This document shows, in pieces, positions 54,311 to 63,945 of a stretch of DNA of 64,000 nt. A program made the position numbers and the translations under genes. Numbering within the stretch: position 1 is the stretch's first letter; each line of letters starts with the position of its first letter. Origin of the DNA: Bacteroidota bacterium (GTDB lineage Bacteria; Bacteroidota; Bacteroidia; 2-12-FULL-35-15); the NCBI GenBank assembly GCA_016722565.1, contig JADKIU010000004.1:186001-250000 (forward strand). Direction: 5' to 3'. The notes beneath the pieces were generated by a model. That model was given only the letters and a program-made list of their open reading frames with translations, did no database searches and had not been told where the DNA came from.

Positions 54311-56363
54311 TTACTGTTTGATTAATTTTTTCATTTCCATCTCACCTAACTCATTGGTGCATTTTACATAATAGATCCCAGCTGCATAAGAGGTGATATC
54401 AACATTTATACTGTTAGATAATACATCTGTTTTCCAAATAATTTTCCCCATTATGTCATAAACTTTCAATTTTTTAATTGCAACAAATTTATTGTCGTGA
54501 GTTAATGAAATTTGAAAAGATCCATTGTTTGGATTAGGTGTAATACTAATTTCATTGTTAAGGTTTTTCAATGGAGATGAATGTTCTAAAGAGCTAACGT
54601 TTGTTTTTTCTAAAGATGGCTTGCGAGATGACGGGTAGAGCACATGAGTAGTAGGACCATTATAAGCAACTAAGTTTTCGGATGGTGCTAATGAAGAATC
54701 ATTGGAGTTATTTGATGATGATCGATACTCCCCATCTGTGGAACATTCAAATGGGTCTATGAATGCATGGAAATTGGCTCCGGCTTTTACTTCAAAGTCA
54801 GACACTAAAGCAATTTCTTTTCCCGCTCTATAGGTGACATCCGCATTATTATTAATTGTATTTGATGCTGTAATTGTATGGAAAGCTTCAATGGTTATAG
54901 GTGATGTTAATGTTCCAATATCATTGCTTGGTCCAGTTGGGAAAGGGTAGGTAATTGCGATGTCCATGTAGTTAAAATATTGGCTGGGGATTCCATTTAT
55001 AATATAATACAAGTTATGATAAAGCATATAATCCAGCCCATTATATTCTCCTTTAAAGGCATTTTTATCTAACCCATCATTGTCCTCCCCTCTTCTTTGA
55101 GGATACAAAAGTCGATTTTCTGTTGACCATTCAAAACTTGCCGAGTTATCTGGGTAGCTAAAGTTATATGGCCCCTTACATGGTGCAGTGTTTAAAAGAT
55201 TAAGATATGTTGCCTGCTCTATAGGATTTGTTTGACCATGTAAAACTTGATGTACTAACATTAAATGCTGATAGTCTCGAAGAATAGCTCTTGCTGCAAG
55301 TCGTTCAGCTGTTACATTTAATGCAAGCAATGGTGTTTCTGATGCTCTCCAAGAACTGCCAACAGCTGCAAGATTTTGTACTTTATTGTCTTCAGGCCAA
55401 AAAGCTACAATTGAACCTATTCCAAGTCCAGCAAGGTGCCAAGTGCTAGAAGCGGTATAGGAAAATGCATCATGGTATTCATTGCAGGTGTGAGCAGGGT
55501 ATCCAAGATCTAAATTTGTGTTCCCGTTTCTAATAAAGCATGCAGCTTCTGCAGCTCCATATGACAACTCACCTACTTGCCAACCTCTATCCACATGAAT
55601 GTTTGTGATAGGATCATAATCACCCATCTTTGATATAAGGCCCATCTTGATTTCGAACATGATTCATAATCCTGTCGGTAATATTTTTTGCTTCCTGACG
55701 AATGTCAGTATTGCCATCAACTTTATTTAAAGGGAAGTGTGATATCGGGATGTCGTCTAACAATTCGCTTACAAAAGCAAAACCAATAAATAAGTGCCAA
55801 ATTTGGTCATGGCTCATCTCCTTATCTGTTGGAACCAAATAATTTACTAAATCAGAATTTATAACATTAATATTGTATTCTGAAACAACAGCTGTTTTTA
55901 TTTGAGGATGATTAAATAAGAAATATTCGTCTACATCGTCCCGTATAAAAAAACCATTTAAATCTCCTGGAAGTGGCGTTGGAGGGCAGGTTGCACAACG
56001 AAAGTAAGATTCTGCAGTTTGATCCAATCTATTAAAGGCTTTTATGGCAAGGCAAAGTTCCTGAAGAGTAGTATCTGTAGGTTGATTGTTGTTTTTTAAT
56101 AATTTGTATTCTGATGCTAAGACGGAAATGTAATTCCCTAAACTTATCGTAGCATCCGCCCACTGACCTTTTGACTCATTTTGATAGTTTCTTTCTGTCA
56201 TAGGTAAGCTACATCCTTTACAGTCGCCTTTTACCATAAAATCCTGAACAAGGCGATGGTGATAATACCAATATTTTTTTTGATTAAGCAAATCATTCTG
56301 TGCATTAGATTCAACTGAAAATACACATAAAAACGTCAAAATTATTTTATAGATAAATCTCAT
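54311..56363 (-). CDS. Secreted protein with T9SS type A sorting domain, frame interrupted once
   Basis: The N-terminal part starts at an ATG at 56363 with a signal peptide (SNAQ near residue 22) and stops at 55620. Removing one G from the CCC at 55623-55625 (plus strand) continues as KDGDYDPITNIHVDRGW into the frame that ends at 54311. The sum is about 683 residues. The middle region is unrecognised, with several Cys (GDCKGCSLP, CATCPPTP) near residues 47-130. The C-terminus, ITPNPNNGSFQISL, IMGKIIWKTDV and AAGIYYVKC, is a T9SS type A sorting domain. The start overlaps the stop of the upstream gene (TAATG). Confidence 0.75.
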
Positions 56364-56826
56364 TAGTTTTTAAATTTTACAAAATATTCATCCCCATTAT
56401 AAATAGTTTTTAGCCAAAGTTCTTTGTTTTTTAATCGTCTAATTTCCCATGTAATATCATTTGTTCTGAATGGGCCAAGGGTGGGGCCACTTGAAAGATA
56501 ATCGTAATGGATAAATATGGATTCTTTATGATTTAAGAACATCCAATAACCATCGCCATTGAAATTTGGTATAGTTGTATAGGAGTTTTCATAAACAAAT
56601 AGATTTCTTCCATGTGTTTTGTCTTTGCCAATTAAGTACTTTCCATAAAATGGTTTGCTTTTTAAATATTCAGTAGAATCATACCCATTTACAGAAAAAT
56701 ACTCAACATCCCACTCGCCAGTTATTCTAGACTCTTTTGATAAAAGACTTATTGCCGGTCCATCAGGATATTTTTTACACCCATATAGCAACACAATCGT
56801 TATAAAAGTAATAATATTTTTTTCAT
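56363..56826 (-). CDS. Putative lipoprotein of unknown function, start region frameshifted
   Basis: The open frame begins at a GTG at 56794 with LLYGCKKYPDG, which is only the end of a lipoprotein signal. An ATG at 56826 lies upstream in another frame. One extra base in the run of seven T at 56817-56823 would give MKKNIITFITIVLLYGC, a complete signal with the Cys at 17. I therefore extend the gene to 56826. The mature part of about 135 residues has no recognised domain (TGEWDVEYFSVNGYDSTEY, GYWMFLNHKE). Its stop overlaps the next start by 1 bp, so the two are coupled. Confidence 0.6.
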
Positions 56827-56831
56827 GCGTA

Positions 56832-58622
56832 TTAATTTTTAAGTGCTTTTATTTCTTCTTTTTGAGTTTCAACTATTTTAGAAAGTTCAACTAATTTCTT
56901 ATTCATTTCTATGATATACAATGTAAGCTCTTCAATTTTTATTAATTGCTTTTCACTCATTTCACCTAAGCTAATTCCATTGTTTTTTTGTAATTCGGAT
57001 GTGCTTGGAATATTAGGTAAATGGCTTTGGGACTTTACATAGTTTTCTAATTCATTTAAGGGCATAAGTTCATAGCTTTTTTCAAATACAAAATCCCCAT
57101 GCGTCAATGGATTTAAAGTTACTTTAATATCTCTTGCTCTCACATGACCATCAGCGTAAACAACAAAATTTTCTATGAGTGTCCCTCCTGGAGTTTTTAT
57201 TCCACCAACATAAGCTTTGCTCTCAGATAATTCCATTTCACTCAATATTCCTGTTTCGTTATCAAAATTCCTACTGCTTACTTTTAAACCAATTCCGGAT
57301 GTCATAAATGAATTGATAATTTGAGTTTGTGCTTCGGGAGTATTTGTACCAATGCCTACTTTACCATCTCCAAAAACAACAAAATTTTCAGCGTTTGAGG
57401 AGTTGTTATATACTGCTAATGCCTTTGTTTTATCACGATTAACAGCAATTTTTGTGTTGTAATTATAATCGGTAGCATGTGATGTCGTCAAAAACAATCC
57501 CGTTTGCTGGTCTACACTTATGTTCATTGCGATATTTACATCTCTTACGGGGCTTCCAACCTCGAAATTTTTGCCACTTCTTACAAATCCTCCTCCGGTT
57601 CCAGTGCACATATAAATGTCCATTCCACAATAGTAATTTAATAGCAAGCTTGGGTTGGTGGTGCCACCTATCCCTGCGACATCTATTATGCCATTTGCTC
57701 CATCAAATCCTGAACGTAAAACATTTATTTGCCCTGTTGAATTCGTTCCTGCTGAATAAAGCATACCTGAAAAGACATTCGCAGTTGAAACACCACTCGG
57801 AGTGGATGGTTCAAAGCAGTATGGCAAAGTTGGTCCAATTATTTCGATTGGAGTCCCCCAGCCAATCATTTGTGGAAATGCTCCTGATGCAGGTGTATAA
57901 CTAACCTTTTTATCTCCGGCAAACGTTAAACTTCCAAATGTTTTTAAATCACCGCCTATTGTAGCATTCCCATTTACAGACAATTTATTTGCAAGCTTAG
58001 CTTCATCTTTGAAGTTTGTTATTCCATAAATTGCTTTGGTACTGTCCATTAAAAGTGAATCTACAACAATTGATCCCGCTTTCATTTGTTTAGGTGTTTG
58101 AATTTTATCATTAATAACCAACTCTCCTTGTAAATATAAATTCTGTGTTATGCGTACATCTCCATCCACGTCTAATTTGAAGTTTGGTGTTGTAGTACCA
58201 ATTCCAACTTTACCTCCTGTATAATAAATTTTACCACTTGGGCCTGTCGTCCATAAGCCACTTGGTAATGCGCCAAATGTACCATCTCCTAATAGAACTT
58301 GATTTGCATCGCCAGTAAAAGGAGTGTGAATTAATTTACCATTGTTATCTATAGTGATAATTCCGTTTCCTAATCCGTCCAAAGATTTAAGAATAATATT
58401 CCCGTTTGCTTTTATTTTAAATGCGGTTGTATTGTTAGTCTTAAATATTAAATCTTCATTGTTGGTTGTTCCTAAAAAATCGCTTGACGTAGCCGTATTT
58501 CCTTCAACACTCCATTTGGGTGCAGATTGAGAAAAACTTTTATTAGAGTTTGCCATTAAGCAAGTGAAAATAATAAGCGCTTTGCAGAGAATAGCGCCAC
58601 AGAAATTGTGGGTGCGTTTCAT
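56832..58622 (-). CDS. Secreted tail-fibre-like repeat protein with C-terminal coiled coil
   Basis: A signal peptide ends at SFSQ (near residue 32). The 596-residue protein has repeated beta-type phrases such as GKVGIGTTTPNFKLDVDGDV and GKVGIGTNTPEAQTQI, as in phage-tail-fibre-like proteins of Bacteroidota. Near the C-terminus KSYELMPLNELENYVKSQSHLPNIPS and a coiled coil (LTLYIIEMNKKLVELSKIVE) occupy the place where chaperone-of-endosialidase domains often lie. It likely forms trimers at the surface. No neighbouring phage genes exist, so this is not a prophage remnant. Confidence 0.78.
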   Translation of the reverse strand: MKRTHNFCGAILCKALIIFTCLMANSNKSFSQSAPKWSVEGNTATSSDFLGTTNNEDLIFKTNNTTAFKIKANGNIILKSLDGLGNGIITIDNNGKLIHTPFTGDANQVLLGDGTFGALPSGLWTTGPSGKIYYTGGKVGIGTTTPNFKLDVDGDVRITQNLYLQGELVINDKIQTPKQMKAGSIVVDSLLMDSTKAIYGITNFKDEAKLANKLSVNGNATIGGDLKTFGSLTFAGDKKVSYTPASGAFPQMIGWGTPIEIIGPTLPYCFEPSTPSGVSTANVFSGMLYSAGTNSTGQINVLRSGFDGANGIIDVAGIGGTTNPSLLLNYYCGMDIYMCTGTGGGFVRSGKNFEVGSPVRDVNIAMNISVDQQTGLFLTTSHATDYNYNTKIAVNRDKTKALAVYNNSSNAENFVVFGDGKVGIGTNTPEAQTQIINSFMTSGIGLKVSSRNFDNETGILSEMELSESKAYVGGIKTPGGTLIENFVVYADGHVRARDIKVTLNPLTHGDFVFEKSYELMPLNELENYVKSQSHLPNIPSTSELQKNNGISLGEMSEKQLIKIEELTLYIIEMNKKLVELSKIVETQKEEIKALKN

Positions 58623-58860
58623 TTTAATGTTTTTAAATTAGTAAATAATTAAAGCAAAATAATCGTCAAAAGGGGATTGTATAGGGGATGGTGTATACGA
58701 CTCCCATAAAAAATAAATTTTTATGCGGATTATTTAATTAAATAATCAATGAGTGGAGTAGCCTCATGTAGAGCTAAATTATAAAAAATAATGTAGAAAC
58801 CAAATTCTGAAGCAATTTTTTTGATTAGAGTTAGGTGTGTCTCTGAAATTTATAACCAAC
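58623..58860. other. Gap without recognised features
   Basis: This AT-rich stretch between the tail-fibre-like gene and the terminator at 58861 shows no frame, RNA or repeat that I can support. It should hold the promoter of the minus-strand gene starting at 58622. Confidence 0.4.
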
Positions 58861-58896
58861 AAAAAAGTCCGCAGTACTATACTGCGGACTTTTTTT
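58861..58896 (-). terminator. Terminator after the paired lipoprotein genes
   Basis: AAAAAAGTCCGCAGTA pairs with TACTGCGGACTTTTTT across a 3-base loop, 18 bp after the stop at 58914. Confidence 0.9.
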
Positions 58897-58913
58897 ATTT
58901 CTATAAATGAGGA

Positions 58914-59729
58914 TTACATGGTTATTTCGTATTCAACAGCATTGATGGTGACAATCGCTTTGTTATCACATGCACCACTTCCGAAATCGATGGTGCGTGG
59001 TGATAGATTGGCAGGTGTCAAGGTGAGTTTGCCTTGTTGTATATACGGACAATTTAATGCAACAATTAATGGACTGTCGATTGAAACTGTGAAGGTATTT
59101 CCATTCACACTGGTTCCATTTGCTGTTCCGGTAATAGAATATACATCATCCATCGGGTCGGAGGTGGTACTTTCACCTGCAATCCATTCACGTGTGCGAT
59201 AGGAATTCCAGGAAATGGTTGCTCCGGATGAATTTACAATGTTGGCATTCACTACATTGATGGAATACGTTAAATTTCCAGAAGCATTGTGTCCGTTATT
59301 GGTGATGGTATGTGTGCCCACTTGTACTAAATTGTTGTTGTGGTAATACCCAACCAACGAAATGGTAATCACCGTTAATGAATCACGGTAGCGACCGGTA
59401 AAGGAAGCAATGATTTTTCCTCTTCGTAAATTACCATCTGCACCCATACAATTGGTGGTGCCATAATCAATGGTTAATGTTTTTGGCCAAGAGGTGGTTC
59501 CAATAGAATCAACCGTATACGATGCGCAACCTGCACGCAACAGAGATGTTGAGTCGGTATACTGACCGATTGATTTAAAAATGCCTGCAAAAGCATTTTC
59601 TGCAATGGCATTGTCCTGTGAAGCACTTTTATCGGTATCGTTATCTCTGTCGTTTTTTCTGCAGGAATTCAAGGTGAATCCAATGAATACAGTTAGAACA
59701 ATGAGCGCGATTCGTTTTGATGTTGTCAT
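58914..59729 (-). CDS. Putative lipoprotein of unknown function, second of a tandem pair
   Basis: A lipoprotein signal ends at LNSC (Cys near residue 23), then an Asp/Ser-rich linker. The body shares blocks with the upstream gene: SWPKTLTIDYGTTNCMGADGN, RRGKIIASFTGRY, YYHNN, GTHTITNNGHNASG and a closing FGSGACD. The blocks suggest a beta-sandwich of two similar halves. No family with known function is recognised. Length 271 residues. It follows its paralogue by 33 bp and ends at a terminator. Confidence 0.72.
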   Translation of the reverse strand: MTTSKRIALIVLTVFIGFTLNSCRKNDRDNDTDKSASQDNAIAENAFAGIFKSIGQYTDSTSLLRAGCASYTVDSIGTTSWPKTLTIDYGTTNCMGADGNLRRGKIIASFTGRYRDSLTVITISLVGYYHNNNLVQVGTHTITNNGHNASGNLTYSINVVNANIVNSSGATISWNSYRTREWIAGESTTSDPMDDVYSITGTANGTSVNGNTFTVSIDSPLIVALNCPYIQQGKLTLTPANLSPRTIDFGSGACDNKAIVTINAVEYEITM

Positions 59730-59762
59730 TTTAGTTTGAAACAGAATGTATTGTATTAAAAT

Positions 59763-60599
59763 CTAGTACATATAAAGATTATACACTGTACCGTCTAATG
59801 TTGCCGTTGCATCGCCATCACAAACGCCTGTTCCATAATCAAACACAATTGGATACGATGGATAGTCGGCAAGTGTTAACGTGAAATTTCCTTTCACAAT
59901 CCAGTGGCAACCTACATTTACTTGCAAGTCGGTATTCGTTACAATTGTATACGATTCTCCTTCCATCGAAACTCCGCTTGCAGAACCTCTGATGAGATAG
60001 ATGTCGTCAAAAATATTTAAACTGGTAGTATACCCTGCAAAAAATTCACGGTCTTGGTTGGTATTCCATGTGCTGGAACGACCATCAGTAGGATGTGTAA
60101 CTGTTGCTCCACTTACAACTACGTTGTACACCAAATGACCCGCAGCATTGTTTCCTTTGTTGGTGATGGTTTGTGTTCCTTGAATATAATAATCGTTGTG
60201 GTAGTAGTTGGAAAGTGTAACCGTGATAACGGTTCCGGAATCTAAATACGGACCAGAGAATACAGCAGTGATGATCCCTCTTCTGTTGTTTCCATCGGAT
60301 CCCATACAGTTAATGGTTCCAAAATTAATCACTACCGTTTTTGGCCATGTTACCAAATCAAAAGGGGTGATGGAAGCAGTTGCACATGCCGCTGCTGGTG
60401 AACGCAAAGCGTTAGAACTATCCGTTACGGTGCTGATTTGTTTCCAGATTCCTGCAAAAGCACTTTCTGCATTTGCATTGTCGCGAGCTGCATTCGCATC
60501 TTTTGGTTTCGGATCTTGCTTTTTACAACCGGTATAGACCAATGACGTTATTGCAATAAGTGCAATTGCTGTAAAGAATTTCAATGTTTTTGTTTTCAT
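59763..60599 (-). CDS. Putative lipoprotein of unknown function, first of a tandem pair
   Basis: The 278-residue protein has a lipoprotein signal ending at VYTGC and the same order of blocks as its downstream paralogue: TWPKTVVINFGTINCMGSDGN, RRGIITAVFSG, YYHNDYYIQGTQTITNKGNNAAG and FDYGTGVCDGDATATLDG. The pair is a tandem duplication that has diverged well beyond half-identical DNA. Conserved Cys in NCMG and VCD may form a disulphide. Function unknown. Confidence 0.72.
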   Translation of the reverse strand: MKTKTLKFFTAIALIAITSLVYTGCKKQDPKPKDANAARDNANAESAFAGIWKQISTVTDSSNALRSPAAACATASITPFDLVTWPKTVVINFGTINCMGSDGNNRRGIITAVFSGPYLDSGTVITVTLSNYYHNDYYIQGTQTITNKGNNAAGHLVYNVVVSGATVTHPTDGRSSTWNTNQDREFFAGYTTSLNIFDDIYLIRGSASGVSMEGESYTIVTNTDLQVNVGCHWIVKGNFTLTLADYPSYPIVFDYGTGVCDGDATATLDGTVYNLYMY

Positions 60600-60640
60600 T
60601 ATGGAGTGGTGTTTAGTTTTTCTTTGTTTAACGAATAAAT

Positions 60641-61138
60641 TTAAGCAATTTTTTCGTAAGTATGAAATGTATGCGCGTACTTGTTCTTATCATCCACACT
60701 TCCTTCTGTTTTTGCAGTTTCTTTCCATTCGTTGACGTTTAGTTCCGGAAAAAAAGCATCACCTTCAAATGTATGGTGAATTTGAGTAAGGTAAATGCGG
60801 TTGGCAAGGTGCATGCATTGTTTGTAGATTTCAGCACCACCAATAATAAAAATTTCGGAATCGCCTGTTACTAGTGCTTTCTCGATGGCTTGTTCGATGG
60901 AGTCACCACGGTACCCCGGAGCAAGATAGTTTTTTTGACGGGTGATTACAATATTTGTTCGGTTAGGAAGCGGGCGAAATTTTTCAGGAATGGATTCGTA
61001 GTTTTTTCTTCCGGTGATGATGCAATGCCCGGATGTTTTTTCTTTAAAAAATTTCATGTCGGCAGGCAGATGCCAGATCAACGAATTATCTTTTCCGATG
61101 ACATTGTTGTTTGCTACCGCTACTATAATTGAAATCAT
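60641..61138 (-). CDS. folA: Dihydrofolate reductase
   Basis: It reduces dihydrofolate to tetrahydrofolate with NADPH. Motifs are IVAVANNNVIGKDNSLIWHLPADMKFFK with the catalytic Asp in LPADM, the NADPH-binding TGRKNYESIP and the later IIGGAEIY. The length of 165 residues is normal. It lies 14 bp after thyA, the enzyme that makes dihydrofolate, a common functional pair. Confidence 0.97.
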   Translation of the reverse strand: MISIIVAVANNNVIGKDNSLIWHLPADMKFFKEKTSGHCIITGRKNYESIPEKFRPLPNRTNIVITRQKNYLAPGYRGDSIEQAIEKALVTGDSEIFIIGGAEIYKQCMHLANRIYLTQIHHTFEGDAFFPELNVNEWKETAKTEGSVDDKNKYAHTFHTYEKIA

Positions 61139-61152
61139 AAATAATTCTAGAA

Positions 61153-61947
61153 TTAAACAGCAACCGCTGCTTTAATGTGTGGATGAGGATCGTAGCCTTC
61201 TAAGGTAAAATCTTCAAACTTAAATCCGAAAATATCTTTTACCTCCGGATTGATTTTTAATGTTGGAAGCTTACGCAGATCACGTGACAATTGAAGATTG
61301 GCTTGTTCGATGTGATTCGAATATAAGTGCGCATCGCCCAAGGTGTGAATGAACTCACCCGGTTGTAAGTTACAAACTTGTGCCACCATCATTGTTAAAA
61401 TAGCATACGATGCAATGTTAAACGGAACGCCTAAAAAAATATCGGCACTGCGTTGATAGAGTTGACAACTTAATTTTCCATCGGCAACATAAAATTGAAA
61501 GAAGGCATGGCAAGGAGGTAATTTCATCTTGTCGATTTCACCAACGTTCCAAGCACTGACAATCATTCGTCTGCTATCAGGAGTATTTTTAATTTGATTG
61601 ATTACTTGTGTGATTTGGTCGATGTGACGACCATCTGCTGCAGGCCAGCTGCGCCATTGAGAACCGTAAACCGGACCAAGATTTCCGTTTTCATCCGCCC
61701 ATTCATCCCAGATACTAACACCATTATCTTTTAAATATTTGATATTGGTATCGCCTTTCAGAAACCAAAGCAATTCATGCAAAATAGATTTCATGTGTAC
61801 CTTTTTGGTGGTCATCATGGGGAAACCTTCTTGCAAATCAAAACGCATTTGGTATCCAAAAACACTTACTGTTCCTGTTCCTGTTCGGTCGGTTTTGGTA
61901 GCGCCTTTGTCTAAAACGTGGCGCATTAAATCGTGGTATTGTTTCAT
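61153..61947 (-). CDS. thyA: Thymidylate synthase
   Basis: It converts dUMP to dTMP using methylene-tetrahydrofolate. The active-site Cys lies in LPPCHAFFQF. The dUMP-binding block QLYQRSADIFLGVPFNIASY and the C-terminal DPHPHIKAAVAV are complete. It is 264 residues long, the same as the E. coli enzyme. It is co-transcribed with folA downstream; the permease gene lies upstream across 108 bp. Confidence 0.98.
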   Translation of the reverse strand: MKQYHDLMRHVLDKGATKTDRTGTGTVSVFGYQMRFDLQEGFPMMTTKKVHMKSILHELLWFLKGDTNIKYLKDNGVSIWDEWADENGNLGPVYGSQWRSWPAADGRHIDQITQVINQIKNTPDSRRMIVSAWNVGEIDKMKLPPCHAFFQFYVADGKLSCQLYQRSADIFLGVPFNIASYAILTMMVAQVCNLQPGEFIHTLGDAHLYSNHIEQANLQLSRDLRKLPTLKINPEVKDIFGFKFEDFTLEGYDPHPHIKAAVAV

Positions 61948-62055
61948 GGTACGATTAACGAATTTTATGAATATAAAAGTACTCCGATTTTTGCCTCAGA
62001 ATGCCGAGGTAGAAATGATAATATTCACAAAGTATTAACGAAAAATGGATGGAGC

Positions 62056-63306
62056 TTAATGGCTAACGTTTTCGACCTCTTTCGGGTTGTGTTTGTGCTT
62101 AAAAAGGATGGCGAAGGCAATGGCAATAACCAAGGCGTAAATTGAAAATGAAATCCAGATGGGTTGCCAGTTTTTGTTCCCGTCAGTCGTGAAGAAGGTG
62201 TCTATCAGATAGCCGCTCACATAACTTCCGAATACCGCTCCGAAACCATTTGTCATCATCATAAACAAGCCTTGCGCGCTGGAACGAATTTTTGCATCGG
62301 TAGAGGTTTCAATAAACAAGGAGCCGGAGATATTAAAGAAATCGAACGCCATACCATAAACGATACACGACATAATAATCATCCACAATCCGCCAGATGG
62401 GTCGCCAAAAGCAAACAGTCCGAAACGAAGAACCCAAGCAAACATCGAAAAGAGCATTACTTGCTTGATTCCAAATCGTTTTAAAAAGAAAGGAATCGCC
62501 AAAATAAAAAGTGTTTCCGAAATTTGAGAAATAGACATAATAACGGTGGAATATTTCACCACAAACGAATTTTCATATGCCGGCACTTTGGCGAAATCGG
62601 AAAGGAACGTATCGCCATACATGTTTGTTAATTGCAGTGCCGCACCTAAAAACATGGAGAACACAAAAAAGAGCGCAATTTTATAAGTGCCAAAAAGTTT
62701 AAAGGCATCCAAGCCCAATTTTTGAATAAAGGTTGATTCTTCGGAAATCAATTTTGAGGAGGACATTTTGGAAGAAAGAAGGAGTAAATTCCTAATGCGA
62801 TAGCAGAGATGGCAGAGATGTAAAACATATTGGCCGATGCTTTATTTCCCGAAAGATTGGTGATCCATGGCAACGATAAACCCGATGGTTCCCCAAACGC
62901 GGATAGGAGGAAATACTTTTACAACATCTAAATGGTTGTTTTTTAAAATGGTATAAGCAATCGAATTGGATAAGGAGATGGTAGGCATGTAACAAAGCAT
63001 AGCCATGAAAATGACCCAAAAGAAGGTTCCGGGATTGTCAACTTGAGGAATGAAGCATAAAATCAAGCCGCATAAAACATGTAAGATTCCGTATAACTTT
63101 TCGGCATTCATCCATTTGTCGGCTATGATTCCGGTTAACGCAGGCATAAGAATAGAAGAGAGTCCAAGTGTGGAGAAGATGGCGCCAAATTCGGCTCCGC
63201 TCCATTGTTTGGTTGCAAACCAATAATTTCCTACAGTAATTAGCCAAGCGCCCCAGGTAAAAAACTGAAGAAAGCTCATTAATGTAAGACGACTCTTAAT
63301 ATTCAT
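62056..63306 (-). CDS. Nucleoside permease-like MFS transporter (NupG type), frame interrupted twice
   Basis: The N-terminal part (63306 to 62842) begins SRLTLMSFLQFFTWGAWLITVGNYWF and has GIIADKW, as in the nucleoside:H+ symporter group. After VWGTIGFIVAM the frame breaks near 62876; one extra or two missing bases lead to WITNLSGNKASANMFYIS. A second break in the T4 run at 62752-62755 then leads to KLISEESTFIQKLGLDAFKLFG and on to the stop at 62056. Repaired length is about 416 residues with 12 membrane segments expected. The place next to thyA-folA agrees with nucleoside uptake, but substrate is inferred. Confidence 0.78.
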
Positions 63307-63351
63307 GGAGTTGTGTTTTAAAATATTAAAAACCGTTGTTAGTAAATGGAT

Positions 63352-63945
63352 TTATGATTTTTTGCGATTGTTTAATTCATCGCGGATGCGGGATGCTTTT
63401 TCGTAGTCTTCATCACTCAAAGCAGCTTCGAGTAATTGCTTTAATTCTTCAGTCGATTTTTTCAAAAAGTCGGATTCTTCTACTTCTACTAAATCTTCTT
63501 TTTCTACAGGATTTTCAGCGGCTGAAATCGCATCGTCATCCAATAAAATTCCGGCTTGTGATAAAATAAATTCGTAGGTATTGATTGGGCAGTTGAAGCG
63601 AACAGCTAGAGCGATGGCATCGGATGTGCGTGCATCAATCTCCACTTCTTTGTCGCCATTTGTTGTAATTAATTTTGCAAAAAAGATGCCTTCTACCAAA
63701 TTGTAAATAATTACTTCTTTCACATCAATGTTAAATCCTTCGGCAAAACTTTTAAAGAGGTCGTGGGTAAGCGGACGACTAGGCGTCATCTTTTCCAACT
63801 CAATAGCAATGGCTTGTGCTTCAAATCCACCAATGATAATCGGTAATCTGCGTTTTCCTTTTGTTTCACCCAATACCAATGCATAAGCACCGGTTTGTGT
63901 TTGACTATAAGATAAACCTACTATTTCTAATTTTACTTTCTTCAC
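63352..63945 (-). CDS. Bifunctional nuclease family protein (DUF151) with UVR motif
   Basis: The N-terminal 130 residues match the bifunctional nuclease/DUF151 domain: LVLGETKGKRRLPIIIGGFEAQAIAIELE, RPLTHDLFKS, and DARTSDAIALAVRFNCPI. The C-terminal 40 residues form a UVR (UvrB/UvrC) motif, EELKQLLEAALSDEDYEKASRIRDELNNR. The combination is common in Bacteroidota. Nuclease activity has been reported for plant relatives; in bacteria the role is unclear. Length 197 residues. The 55 bp upstream to the window end hold no further feature I can support. Confidence 0.9.
   Translation of the reverse strand: MKKVKLEIVGLSYSQTQTGAYALVLGETKGKRRLPIIIGGFEAQAIAIELEKMTPSRPLTHDLFKSFAEGFNIDVKEVIIYNLVEGIFFAKLITTNGDKEVEIDARTSDAIALAVRFNCPINTYEFILSQAGILLDDDAISAAENPVEKEDLVEVEESDFLKKSTEELKQLLEAALSDEDYEKASRIRDELNNRKKS

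Noticed and set aside
56832..58622. Prophage tail-fibre gene
   Set aside because: No other phage gene is near, and the protein has a signal peptide; such proteins are common chromosomal surface proteins in this phylum.
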